A stretch of DNA of 64,000 bases, taken from the NCBI RefSeq assembly GCF_000230995.2, contig NC_019973.1, positions 2,804,001 to 2,868,000 on the forward strand. Direction: 5' to 3'. This DNA is from Mesorhizobium australicum WSM2073 (lineage in GTDB: Bacteria; Pseudomonadota; Alphaproteobacteria; Rhizobiales; Rhizobiaceae). How positions within the stretch are numbered: the stretch's first letter is position 1; every line of letters begins with the position of its first letter. Position numbers and translations under genes: made by a program. Below are positions 16,338-26,865 of the stretch, piece by piece. Under the pieces are notes generated by a model. The model saw only the letters and a list, made by a program, of their open reading frames with translations, was not told where the DNA came from and searched no databases.

Positions 16338-18083
16338 GTGAGCAGCAGAAAGACCATGCCCGTACGATCATCCGGCATTAAACTGGCTCCGTCGGACACC
16401 TGCCTGAGTTCCGCCGCCGCGTTGCTCCTGTTGTTTTCTATCAGTCTCGCCCAAAGCTGGGCAGCGCTTGCCGGGGACACGGACACCGCGCTCATCAACT
16501 GGGCAAGAGCGAAGACCCTTCTTGTCGAGCAACTCGACCGGGAGCCGCGATCGGTAGATGCCCAGTTCAATGAGCCGACCCTGATCAGTCGCGCCGTGAC
16601 ACCGGTCGTTGCGCCATCAGCTGACGAGCGCGCGCGGAATGCGGCGACTAGCGACTTATACGTGCAGATATATGGGCGGCCGTCGCTTAAGAGCTTCCTC
16701 TGGACGGGTGTCGAATCCGGCAATCCCTTGACCCGCGACGAAAGCTACCGCTGGGATTCCCTCGACGACCAAGGCCTCTTTGACCACGAGCGGCGGCGTG
16801 TCTTAGCTGCCCGTCTGCTTTATCTCGGGATCCTGAACGTCAGGCTTGGCCTCTCGAACCACTTGATTGATCCGGAGCGGGACGAGACCTGGCTGGCGCA
16901 TGACGGGCTGATCGACGACCTCGACCGCGCCGGCCTGCGGGTCAGCCTCGACCTGCACCATTTCGGCATCGAGGATCGGTTCCGGGTCGCCGGACCGGAC
17001 GGTCGCACCAAGGGCCGGGCCAGCTACTACCTCAATCAGGACTGGCCAGCCTATTTCGCCGCCTTCTCGCGGGCGGCGATCAATCGCTATGGCCCAAGGA
17101 TCAAGGCAGTGACCTTGATCAACGAGCCGGAGACGACCATCGGCTTCAACAGCGAGATGTGGAACGGGGCATTTCCGCGTTGGCAAAGCCCGTTGCACAC
17201 CACCTACTACATCGAGCGTGCCGTGCAGGTCGCCAAGGCCGCCGTGCTGGCGCGGCTTGCCATAGAGGAGGAACTGGCGCCAAGCAAACGGCGCATGCTT
17301 TACATCCACCCCGAGGCAGCGGTCTTCAAGCCAGGATGGGATGAGTTCAACCGGCACATACGCTTTTTCGGCAGCGACCTGATTCTTGGAGAGGACTGGC
17401 TGCTCGAAGCGGATTTCGAAAAGCTGGAGCTAATGACGCCCGCCGAGCACCTCGCGAAATGGAACGCGACCGCGCCCTCGTCGCGCACATCCCTGGATTG
17501 GGCCATCAAGCATTATCTCGACGGCAGCCCGGCGACCGGCCGGCCGCTGCCGGACAGCCTGCAGCGGGTCCTGCATATGCTGAAGGAAGTCCAGGACCTG
17601 CATCGAAAACTAAACAGGGAGTTCAAGGTAACGATGAAGAGGGACACCGTTTTCGGGGTCGACTATTACGCTCACAACGAGGACTTCGACACGAAAGGAA
17701 AACACCTCAGTGCCGAGCCCCAGAATTATGCCGGCGAGGTCAGTTCAGGCGCGCGCGCGGGCCTCGAGGCGGTGATCACCGACTACTACAATCGCTACCA
17801 CCTGCCTATGATGGTCACCGAAACCGGAACGCCCTATTTCAACTATGGCGCGCGCTGGCACCAGGAGATGCTGCTAGAATGCGCTGCGGCTGCATCGGCT
17901 GGCGTCCCGTTGCTTGCTTACTCCATCTACCCGCTGCTCGATAGCTGGGGGTGGGAAACAGCCCTGTCGGTGTCCAGGCCGCAAACCCTCCTCAACCCCT
18001 CCGGCATTTTCACGCTGGCTCTTGAACCACGACCGTTTGCCGGGCGTCTCCTGAGATCGCTGAAGGCTGGTTTTCAACCCTGA
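16338..18083 (+). CDS. Exported or membrane-anchored clan GH-A glycosidase-like protein
   Basis: GH-A-type protein of 581 residues from a GTG at 16338 (an in-frame ATG at 16356 is the alternative). Residues about 24-43 (SSAAALLLLFSISLAQSWAA) form a signal peptide or membrane anchor, so the enzyme domain should face the periplasm. Barrel landmarks are LLYLGILNVRLGLSN, GLRVSLDLHHFGIED, the acid/base strand AVTLINEPETTIGF and the nucleophile strand MMVTETGTPYFNYG near residue 495. It resembles the two cytoplasmic glycosidase-like proteins encoded on the opposite strand from 9242 to 12644. Trimming of an exported glycan is plausible but inferred. Confidence 0.82.
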   Translation: MSSRKTMPVRSSGIKLAPSDTCLSSAAALLLLFSISLAQSWAALAGDTDTALINWARAKTLLVEQLDREPRSVDAQFNEPTLISRAVTPVVAPSADERARNAATSDLYVQIYGRPSLKSFLWTGVESGNPLTRDESYRWDSLDDQGLFDHERRRVLAARLLYLGILNVRLGLSNHLIDPERDETWLAHDGLIDDLDRAGLRVSLDLHHFGIEDRFRVAGPDGRTKGRASYYLNQDWPAYFAAFSRAAINRYGPRIKAVTLINEPETTIGFNSEMWNGAFPRWQSPLHTTYYIERAVQVAKAAVLARLAIEEELAPSKRRMLYIHPEAAVFKPGWDEFNRHIRFFGSDLILGEDWLLEADFEKLELMTPAEHLAKWNATAPSSRTSLDWAIKHYLDGSPATGRPLPDSLQRVLHMLKEVQDLHRKLNREFKVTMKRDTVFGVDYYAHNEDFDTKGKHLSAEPQNYAGEVSSGARAGLEAVITDYYNRYHLPMMVTETGTPYFNYGARWHQEMLLECAAAASAGVPLLAYSIYPLLDSWGWETALSVSRPQTLLNPSGIFTLALEPRPFAGRLLRSLKAGFQP

Positions 18084-18169
18084 GCGCAGCCCGGTGAGCC
18101 CCGAACGCACGCGCTATAATCTCATGGTGGCGCGCGGACAATGCCGGGGAGGGCGCCCGCATCCCTGGC

Positions 18170-19275
18170 AACGCCTCTCTCGGGGTTGGCTGTTCCGCGA
18201 CGGGCGACGATGGTGAACCCGGTTCAACCCGTTCCTCGGCGATCAGCCTGGCGCCGCAACGCCTCGCCGGTATCCACCCGGCGTGCCAGTGCCCTGCCGA
18301 GGTGCTCGCCCTCCTGCTTGGCGCCCTGTGAAAGGTCCGGCAATGGCTGGCCGTTCTCGTCGAGGAACAGCGCCACGTCGCCAAGCGCGAAGATGTCGGA
18401 ACGGCCGATTACCTGCAGGTCGGATGCAACCTTCACCCGGCCGCCGCGGTCGAGCCCGAAACCAAGCCGGGCGGCCAGCGGCGAAGCGGCCACTCCGCGG
18501 CCCAGAGCGTCAAGGCCACCGGGATGACCTTGCCGCCTACCGTGATCTTCTGTGCTTCGACCGCCTCGACGCGATTGCCGAGGGGCGACCTCGACGCAGA
18601 GCCTTTCCAGGCGCAGAATCCGCCAGCTGCAGACGGTCGCCGGCATCGGCGAGTATGATGCTTGTCTTCTCCGGCCGGATGTTACGGAAGTCGCGCGCCA
18701 GGGTGTGCCGGCTGAGTTCTGCGATCGAGCCCGCGAGTTCCACGCCGGTCGGGCCGCCTCCGATGATGGCGATCGTCATTAGCCGGGATTGCTCGACTGG
18801 ATAGGTTATCCGTTCCGCAAGCTCGAACGACAGCAGCAATCGCGACCGGATCGTGCCGGCATCCTCGATGGTCTTCAAGCCCGGACAACCTGAGCCCAGC
18901 TGTCCTGGCCGACATAAAACGGCTGCGAACCGGTTGCCGGGACCAGTATGTATAGGGAACCGTGGTTCCATCGGCCAGCACAAGCATCCCGCCCTCGGTG
19001 CCGATCTCAGCGACATCGCCGAAGAGGAACTGAACCGAGGGACAGCGGCCCAGTATCTTGCGGATTGGCTTGGCGATGTCAGGCGCCGACAGGGCGGCGG
19101 TTGCAACCTGATAGAGCAAGGGCTGGAACAGGTGGTGATTGTGGCGGTCGATGATCGTCACCCCCGATCTCCGCCTTCCGAGCGCCTTGGCAACCTTCAG
19201 ACCGGCAAAGCCACTGCCGACCACGACGATGCGCGAATTCAAGATTCGCCCATGCCTGCTCTTGGCGAGTTGCAT
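18170..19275 (-). pseudogene. Type II NADH:quinone oxidoreductase (NDH-2), frameshifted
   Basis: Non-proton-pumping NADH dehydrogenase relic. The start region at 19275 reads RIVVVGSGFAGLKVAKAL (FAD site), HLFQPLLYQVATAALSAPDI and VQFLFGDVAEI. A shift near 18945 leads to the frame with TIAIIGGGPTGVELAGSIAE (NADH site) and ARDFRNIRPEKTSIILADAG. Another shift near 18640 leads to SDLQVIGRSDIFALGDVA, the conserved second FAD-contact motif, then QEGEHLGRALARR. After a further shift, NRVHHRRPSR resembles the YxNxGxMxxIGR segment. At least three frameshifts mean the gene is dead. It abuts the DUF2243 gene. Confidence 0.85.
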
Positions 19276-19302
19276 GCTTGATGCTCCTGTCCGGTTCGAA
19301 AG

Positions 19303-20130
19303 TCATAGGCTGTCAGGTATGGCTCGCAGCGATCTGAACTCAGGGCTCGCTCCGGCGGGATCGGTCCAGGCGAGGCATCCGGCAATAATTGGCGTCGTGC
19401 TGACGACTAGGGCGCCGCGCACATAAAGGATCACCAACCCGCGCCACGAGACGCGGTCGACCGCCCAGACGGTGCCGCTGCCGTCGACCCATTTCAGACG
19501 GGCGTCGGCGACTTGAATGGCCCGCATCATCGTCGCTGGTTCCATGCCGCCCCGAAAGACGATGACCGAATTGGCGGCACCGTTGAAGAGCGGGCCGGCG
19601 CCCGCTGCCAATCCTGCAAGCAAGACGATGCTGGTAAGCGCTGCCGACGCGCCGCGTGCCGGTCCGCCGCGGTTGGGCAGCACCACCACCATAAGAAGGG
19701 GCACAATGCCGAAGATGACGAGCCACGCCATATCCCAGGCGAGCGGCATGTCGCTGTTCATCTTGATCCGATGCAGCCCTAGCAGCCAATGGGACAAAAC
19801 GGCATCAAAAATATGCCAGACGCCGAACCCGACCAAGGCAACCCGCAGGATCTCAGTCGTGGTCCCAGGCCGCGCGCCGGCCGCCCTCGCGGCCACAAGC
19901 AGCACTGCGCCGGCCACCGCGAGCACATACATGAAAAGGTGAAAGAGGCCGTCGGCCATGATCTGGAAGCGCAGGTTGGAGCCCGCCGGGTCGGCGAGGC
20001 CCGAGAGAAGATGATGCCATTGCAGGATCTGATGCAGGACGATGCCGTCGAGAAACCCACCGAGCGCGAAGCCGAGCAGCAGCCACCCTGCTCGGATTCT
20101 CCGATCGAACGTCTCGGCAATCGCATCCAT
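19303..20130 (-). CDS. DUF2243 integral membrane protein
   Basis: Polytopic membrane protein of 275 residues, ATG at 20130. It opens AGWLLLGFALGGFLDGIVLH followed by QILQWHHLLS, the DUF2243 signature with conserved Gly, Asp and three His, which look like potential metal or haem ligands. About seven hydrophobic segments follow, with HLFMYVLAVAGAVLLVAA and GVWHIFDAVLSHWLLGLHRI including further His. The C-terminal third (after about 190) is partly soluble (VDGSGTVWAVDRVSWRG). Function is unknown; the family often occurs near cytochrome oxidase genes, and here a ctaD lies divergently 300 bases away. Its start is one base after the stop of the small upstream gene, so the two are cotranscribed. 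Confidence 0.85.
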   Translation of the reverse strand: MDAIAETFDRRIRAGWLLLGFALGGFLDGIVLHQILQWHHLLSGLADPAGSNLRFQIMADGLFHLFMYVLAVAGAVLLVAARAAGARPGTTTEILRVALVGFGVWHIFDAVLSHWLLGLHRIKMNSDMPLAWDMAWLVIFGIVPLLMVVVLPNRGGPARGASAALTSIVLLAGLAAGAGPLFNGAANSVIVFRGGMEPATMMRAIQVADARLKWVDGSGTVWAVDRVSWRGLVILYVRGALVVSTTPIIAGCLAWTDPAGASPEFRSLRAIPDSL

Positions 20131-20131
20131 G

Positions 20132-20290
20132 TCAGGACCACTGCCTCCAGGCCGGGGTGGGCCGTCGCGTAGGCGTGGACTGGTCTAGCGTGGGGTCGTG
20201 GAGGCCGTGACGCGCCTCGATCGAGAAGGCGGATATCAGCCCACCAACCACCGTCGTCAGAACCATTGCCGCAGCAATTATCGCCAGCAT
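20132..20290 (-). CDS. Small single-helix membrane protein (52 aa)
   Basis: Short gene preceded by a strong ribosome site (GAGGAGGATCAG before the ATG at 20290) and ending in TGA at 20132, one base before the DUF2243 start. The product has one N-terminal transmembrane helix (MLAIIAAAMVLTTVVGGLIS) and a polar tail of about 30 residues rich in His, Thr and Pro. Strong initiation signal and tight coupling make it real despite its size. No family is recognised; a small partner or assembly subunit for DUF2243 or the divergent oxidase is a reasonable guess only. Confidence 0.65.
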   Translation of the reverse strand: MLAIIAAAMVLTTVVGGLISAFSIEARHGLHDPTLDQSTPTRRPTPAWRQWS

Positions 20291-20345
20291 GAATGCTGAT
20301 CCTCCTCCGCAGGGTGATGCTGCGCTAAGCCAAACCATGGCTTCC

Positions 20346-20410
20346 GTTGAATGTTCCAGACGCAGGTCTGTGGGGGGAACATTCAACTGCCAGCACGGTT
20401 CGGGTGCTGG
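20346..20410. promoter_or_regulatory. Paired perfect inverted repeats in the ctaD divergent promoter region
   Basis: Between the divergent DUF2243 unit and ctaD lie two perfect inverted repeats. GTTGAATGTTCC (20346-20357) pairs with GGAACATTCAAC (20376-20387), enclosing a small inner AGAC/GTCT stem. CCAGCAC (20390-20396) pairs with GTGCTGG (20404-20410). They do not match an FNR box. Operator or attenuating hairpins for the divergent genes are both possible. Confidence 0.5.
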
Positions 20411-20414
20411 TTGA

Positions 20415-22097
<1,683 letters not shown>

Positions 22098-22186
22098 TGG
22101 CGGCTGCCGCGCGCGACAGGTGACGGGACGGTGCTGAGTTGGAAGGCGCGCCGCGCAGGCCGTGATCTTGAAGGGAGAACCTCCGC

Positions 22187-22576
22187 CTATCGGAAGCTGA
22201 TCACGAGCACGGCGAAACAGCTGACGAGGGCTACCGCCCAGCAAAACAACCAGTTGGCGATCAGCAGAACCGATTTCAGCACGGTCGCGTGGCAGTAGTC
22301 TTCGATGATCGATTGCATGCCCAGCCGCATGTGGATGCAGTTGACCAAAATGAAGGCGATGAGGGCGGGTGCGACATAGATCGACCCGATGACGCGCACG
22401 ACGACATCTCGAGGCTCTCCGATCAGCCTGATAACGACCGCGACGATGTAAATGACCAGGATCAACAGTGCAGCAGATGTCAGCCGTTCCAGTATGAACG
22501 CTTCGGTTCCATGTTTAGCCGATCCAAGGCCCCGCACTCGAGCCAGCGGAGTTCTGATTGAGCGCCTGTCAGCCAT
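22187..22576 (-). CDS. sdhD: Succinate dehydrogenase membrane anchor subunit (orphan)
   Basis: SdhD-like membrane anchor of 129 residues. The N-terminus TPLARVRGLGSAKHGTE is characteristic of alphaproteobacterial SdhD, followed by three hydrophobic helices. The second ends in VNCIHMRLGMQSIIEDYCH, which carries the haem b ligand His and the IIEDYxH quinone-site motif. The third is IANWLFCWAVALVSCFAVLV. Normal length, ATG at 22576. There is no sdhC, sdhA or sdhB next to it, so this is an isolated extra copy; its role is uncertain. It is convergent with ctaD. Confidence 0.85.
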   Translation of the reverse strand: MADRRSIRTPLARVRGLGSAKHGTEAFILERLTSAALLILVIYIVAVVIRLIGEPRDVVVRVIGSIYVAPALIAFILVNCIHMRLGMQSIIEDYCHATVLKSVLLIANWLFCWAVALVSCFAVLVISFR

Positions 22577-23037
22577 ATTGCTTCCCGCAAATCACTTGGT
22601 GCGTTGCGCATCACCCGAGCTGTTGCTGTCCAACGCCCGATGGGTGCATAGGTTGCAAGCACGCTCTCAAGTCCAGCGAGGCGGGCTTTATAGGCTGTTA
22701 GCTGATACCCTGAACGCCATCAAATGTTCCTGCGACTGCCAGCTTTCCACAACTCGCTTTCAAGCAGCGAGATGCTGAGGCGGACCCGCATCGGTCTGCT
22801 TGACCAGCGGGGCCTTCACCGGTTCGACTCTGCGCGGCTGTAGTTCCGTTGCAACGGTGGCGCCAAACACAGGAATTTCAGCGAAACTTGGAACGGGGGA
22901 GGGGCATCGCCTGATGCGGACGGGCAAAACGAAACCGGGGTCTAGCCCGGAACAAATCATCGACGATCCGGTTCGGCAGGGTCCGACGATACTCATTCCA
23001 AATGTCGGTCATGTTGGCAGACGAAGGGAAGCTAAAG
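22577..23037. other. Intergenic stretch
   Basis: No supported gene. A minus-strand frame at 22760-22996 ends with a protein-like tail (EIPVFGATVATELQPRRVEP) but lacks a credible start; it may be a remnant. The last 40 bases lead into the small acidic gene at 23038, with GAAGGGAAGC as its ribosome site. Confidence 0.35.
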
Positions 23038-23262
23038 ATGTCGAAATCTCTCGACTGCGCCGTTCCGAACAAAGGCAAGATGGAAACCGGCCCGAAAACA
23101 TCTCCGCAACAGGATCCGGTGGAAGGCTCGCGCGAGACAATCGATCGCGAACTTGAGCGGACTGACGACGAAAACAATTCCGACGAAGCGGAACGCTTGC
23201 GCCGAGATCTGCGAAAAGAGGTGGCGGAAGAGACCGACTTGCCCGAACGCGGCTCGGCCTGA
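23038..23262 (+). CDS. Small highly charged hypothetical protein (74 aa)
   Basis: ATG at 23038 follows a ribosome-like GAAGGGAAGC; an upstream in-frame ATG at 23002 would add 12 residues. The product is hydrophilic and helical, with SRETIDRELERTDDENNSDE and EAERLRRDLRKEVAEETDL, so it is probably disordered or coiled and cytoplasmic. No family is recognised. Such charged small proteins are often seen among rhizobial stress genes, which is a weak analogy. It stands alone. Confidence 0.5.
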   Translation: MSKSLDCAVPNKGKMETGPKTSPQQDPVEGSRETIDRELERTDDENNSDEAERLRRDLRKEVAEETDLPERGSA

Positions 23263-23450
23263 GGATCGCCGGAACCTTGCCAAGAGACATTGCGGGCTAC
23301 CGTGCCCCGATGCTTCCGACGCACAGAACGGCCACTCGACGGTCATGATCACGGCCTAGCCTGTTCTATCAACGTAGGGTCGCCGAGACCAACCCCCTCT
23401 GGGACACGACCTGTCGCGGGTCGCATGCCGCCACGGTTTCGGCAACTCTG

Positions 23451-23999
23451 TCAGGCTGCGCCGGCCTCCCGGCCGCGCTGCGAGCGGGCAAGGTCTCGGG
23501 CTACTGCAGCGCCTCGGGGAAAGCCGCTGCGATCGCTGTAGTCGCGTGGCTTGGTTCCGTTGCGTGAGTGGCGCCCGGTCACGCCTTTCGCACCGATGAT
23601 GTCGAGCAGTGCAAGACCGGCGACCATGGCAAGCGCAAGGCCCACATTGTCGCGCTTTGGGTTGTCATCCCGATACGCCGTCAGCAATGTCGCGATGTCC
23701 AGGCCGTCGCCAGCTACCCGACTCCACAACGCGGCCTGCTTGTCCACCGAAAGCGAGAGTATGCCGCTGCTTATTTCTCGCGCCCCATACGCGCGGATCA
23801 GCCCTTCCTTGCCGCTCATGCCGAGCGCGCCGGCAATCCGCTCGGCGCCAAGCAACTCGACGGCACCAAGCACGATGCTGAACCAGCCGAGCTTGCGGGC
23901 AAGGCCGTCGGAGGCGCCGACCACACTCGGCCCAGCCTTCAGCACTTTGGGATCGCCAGGCGATCGGGTGATGTTGGAAACTTTAGCAACCACGGTCAT
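23451..23999 (-). CDS. Conserved membrane-associated protein, 'cyclase/dehydrase' label
   Basis: Protein of 182 residues found next to zinc alcohol dehydrogenases in many rhizobia and often labelled cyclase/dehydrase without biochemical support. Features are ARKLGWFSIVLGAVELLGAE (hydrophobic helix 1), LIRAYGAREISSGILSLS (the conserved YGAREI block), WSRVAGDGLDIATLLTAYRD and LALAMVAGLALLDIIGAKGV (hydrophobic helix). The C-terminal 40 residues are basic and look disordered. It starts 9 bases after the stop of the dehydrogenase gene, so it is probably cotranscribed. I do not assign a reaction. Confidence 0.75.
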   Translation of the reverse strand: MTVVAKVSNITRSPGDPKVLKAGPSVVGASDGLARKLGWFSIVLGAVELLGAERIAGALGMSGKEGLIRAYGAREISSGILSLSVDKQAALWSRVAGDGLDIATLLTAYRDDNPKRDNVGLALAMVAGLALLDIIGAKGVTGRHSRNGTKPRDYSDRSGFPRGAAVARDLARSQRGREAGAA

Positions 24000-24008
24000 G
24001 ACGATTTC

Positions 24009-25185
24009 CTACGGTTTCAGTACAACCTTGATGCAGCTGTCCTGCTTGTCGCGAAACACCTTGTACATTTCGGGTCCCTGCTCAAGCCCGACGGTATGGG
24101 TGATGACGAAGGACGGGTCGATCTGGCCATCTTCGATGCGGCGTAACAGATCCTCGGTCCAACGGTTGACATGGGTCTGCCCCATGCGGAACGTGAGCCC
24201 CTTGTTCATTGCCGGTCCCATCGGGATCTTGTCGACCAGGCCGCTGTAGACGCCGGGGATCGAGATCACGCCGGCCGGCCGGCAGACATAAATCATCTCA
24301 CGCAGAACGTGCGGTCGATCATTTTCCATGAGCATCAACTGCTTTGCGCGATCGTAGAGGGTATCGGGCTGGGCCAGCGAGACGTGGCTTTCCATCCCGA
24401 CGCAATCGATGCACTTCTCAGGACCCATACCGCCGGTGAGTTCCTGCAGCCGTTCAACGACACTTTCCTCGGCGAAATTGATGGCAATGGCGCCGCCTGC
24501 TGCGGCCATCGACAGCCGTTCCGGCAGGCAATCGATCGCCACCACCTGTTTCGCGCCGAGCAGCAGGGCGCTGCGTATCGCCATCTGCCCAACTGGGCCG
24601 CAGCCCCACACCGCAACGATATCGGTGGGCTCTATTTCGCACTGAGCCGCGGCTTGCCATCCGGTGGGAAAGATGTCGCCGAGGAAGAGGACCTGCTCGT
24701 CGGTAAGGCTGTCGGGCACCTTCACGTGCGTGGCGTCGGCGAACGGCACCCGCATGTACTCCGCCTGTCCCCCGGGATAGCCGCCGGTCAGATGAGTGTA
24801 TCCAAACAGACCCGCGGTGGTGTGCCCGAACACCTTGTCACCGAGATTTTTCTTACGGTTCGTGCGTTCGCAAACCGAAAAGTTCTGTCGCTTGCACTGG
24901 TCGCACTCACCGCAGATTATGGTGAACGGCACGACGATCCGGTCGCCTTTCTTCAGAGCGCCGTTGACCCCCTTCCCGACCTCCACGACCTCCCCCATCA
25001 TCTCGTGGCCCATGATGTCGCCGGGCAGCATGGCCGGCACAAAGTTATGGTAGAGGTGAAGGTCGGAGCCGCAAATCGCACAACTCGTCACCCTGATGAT
25101 GGCGTCACGCTCATTCCACAATTTCCGGATCGGAAACCTGATCGCAGCGTATGTCTTCCTTGCCGTGCCAGACCAATGCCCGCAT
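24009..25185 (-). pseudogene. Zinc-dependent alcohol dehydrogenase, single N-terminal frameshift
   Basis: Medium-chain zinc alcohol dehydrogenase of the glutathione-independent formaldehyde dehydrogenase-like group. A strong ribosome site (GGAGGAGC) precedes ATG 25185, whose frame reads MRALVWHGKEDIRCDQVSDP and stops at about 25113. One base too many near 25110 puts the rest in the next frame: AIIRVTSCAICGSDLHLY (catalytic Cys), GDIMGHEMMGEVVEVG (His and Glu ligands), ICGECDQCKRQNFSVC (structural zinc cysteines) and IVAVWGCGPVGQMAIRSA (NAD fold), to the stop at 24009. Apart from that shift everything is intact, so a sequencing error or very recent inactivation should be considered. Confidence 0.8.
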
Positions 25186-25875
25186 AGCTTGCTCCTCCGT
25201 CCCGGGCGCCTGGGAACGATCCGTCGAGGCAAGCAGCGGAGCGCTTAGATTGGAGCGAACAGCGTGGTGAGGCCTCTGGAGCGCTTGCAAGCGCACGTTG
25301 CGCAATTGCTCAATTGGACAACGTCTTCATCTGGGGTTCTCTACAGTGAAATCTCGCGGATCATGTCTCATCTGCTGAATGTGACAACTCAGGAGTTCTC
25401 CTGCTATGGCCGAGGCTGCATTTAAGCGCACATCTAAGCGTTAGTCAGAGCCGACATGTGGGGGCACCAATTTTCGGCGATGGGCCCGGAAGCTGACGAC
25501 TGCAGCGGAGCTACCGGAGAACGGGCTTCGACAGGCGCGCTGAATGCGGGTGAAAACACACATGGTTACAGCCGCACCACCACCAGGTTCAATGCGTGCG
25601 CGGCAGCCGGAGGGGGCGCCCCGGTTGCGAGCCCTGACATAACACAAGCCCAGGCAACCACGAGCTCATTTCGGTACAGTCCTCAAGGTACCGGGCTGGC
25701 GGCGATTGCTTGGCGGAGACCATAATCCCCCACAGAGACAGCATGGGAGGGTTGTGGAATCTGCTCTCTCTAAGAGAGGCTTTGGGCCGGCGGCCGCTGG
25801 CTCGCGCCCGCGAGACTTCTTCGGCAACGAGGCAGATGCCACAAACGGCAATTGGCGATTGGACCCGTGCGGCGC
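25186..25875. other. Intergenic stretch
   Basis: About 690 bases between the dehydrogenase promoter and the end of the sugar transporter operon. No gene, RNA or strong terminator is seen. Short frames on both strands have no ribosome sites. Confidence 0.4.
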
Positions 25876-26862
25876 TCATACGTCACCTCTCGTTCCGGGC
25901 CGGGTGCCGCGCCTTCCGGTAAGCCGCGCCTGAAGCAGCACTACGACCAGCAGGAAGAGCCCCCGGATTACGGACTGCCAGTAGGCCGAGAGGGAGATCC
26001 AACCCATCCCGTTTTCAAAGTTCAGGATGTTGAAAAGGATGCCGAGCAGGAGGACGCCGGCGAGCGTGGTCAAGACCGATCCGGACCCGCCGGTAAGCAG
26101 CGTGCCGCCCACAACCACGGCAGCGATGGCAAACAACTCCCAGCCGACGCCCTCGATCGGCTGGCCGGCCCCGAATTGCGAAGCAAGAACGACGCCGGCG
26201 AGCCCGGCCAGGCACCCGCTTGCGACATAGACGAGAAACTTGACGCGATCTGTGCGCAGGCCCATCAGCCGCGACGCATCCTCGCCACCGCCGATTGCCA
26301 GCACCGTCCGTCCCGTGCTGGTGTAGTTCAGGACGACCGATCCGAGCACGTACGCGACCAGGGCGATGATCGCCGGAATCGGGAAGATCCAGAAATTTCC
26401 TTGGCCGATGGCGGTGAAACCAGACTCGTAGGAAACCGACACCGTCTGGTTCCCGGCAAGAAGCAGCGCGGAGCCGCTTGCGGCCAGCATGGTGGCAAGC
26501 GTGGCGATGAACGGCATCAGGTTCCCGCGCGTAACCAAAAGCGCGTTGATCAGACCGGCCGCCAGCCCGGCGCCCACACCCGCCGCAAGGCCGGCCGCTA
26601 TGCCGTGCGGGCTAGCCAGGGCCGAAGCGACGCTGCCCAGGGCAGCAACCGAACCCACGGACAGGTCAATGCCGCCCGTCATGATGACAAAGCACATGCC
26701 GAGCGCGACGAGCGCGAACATCGAATTGTAGCGCAGCACGCTCACCACATTGAAGAAGCCCAAGAAGCGGTCGTAGCGCAGGAATCCGAAGAGGACGAGC
26801 GCTGCAAGCGCGATGACAACACCGTAGGTGCCGATGATGCGGACCAGTCGGGCGCTGTTCAT
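25876..26862 (-). CDS. yjfF: Sugar ABC permease, YjfF/RbsC type
   Basis: Inner-membrane permease of 328 residues in the BPD_transp_2 (RbsC) family, about ten helices. Key blocks are MFALVALGMCFVIMTGGIDL followed by SVGSVAALG, the family hallmark after helix 3, GGGEDASRLMGLRTDRVKF (the cytoplasmic coupling loop contacting the ATPase) and VVVGGTLLTGGSGSVLTTLA. It is the last gene of the importer operon; three bases separate it from the paralogous permease upstream. A pair of non-identical permeases (YtfT and YjfF) plus one double ATPase is the layout of the E. coli galactofuranose importer. The symbol is assigned by that resemblance. Confidence 0.85.
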   Translation of the reverse strand: MNSARLVRIIGTYGVVIALAALVLFGFLRYDRFLGFFNVVSVLRYNSMFALVALGMCFVIMTGGIDLSVGSVAALGSVASALASPHGIAAGLAAGVGAGLAAGLINALLVTRGNLMPFIATLATMLAASGSALLLAGNQTVSVSYESGFTAIGQGNFWIFPIPAIIALVAYVLGSVVLNYTSTGRTVLAIGGGEDASRLMGLRTDRVKFLVYVASGCLAGLAGVVLASQFGAGQPIEGVGWELFAIAAVVVGGTLLTGGSGSVLTTLAGVLLLGILFNILNFENGMGWISLSAYWQSVIRGLFLLVVVLLQARLTGRRGTRPGTRGDV

Positions 26863-26865
26863 GGA

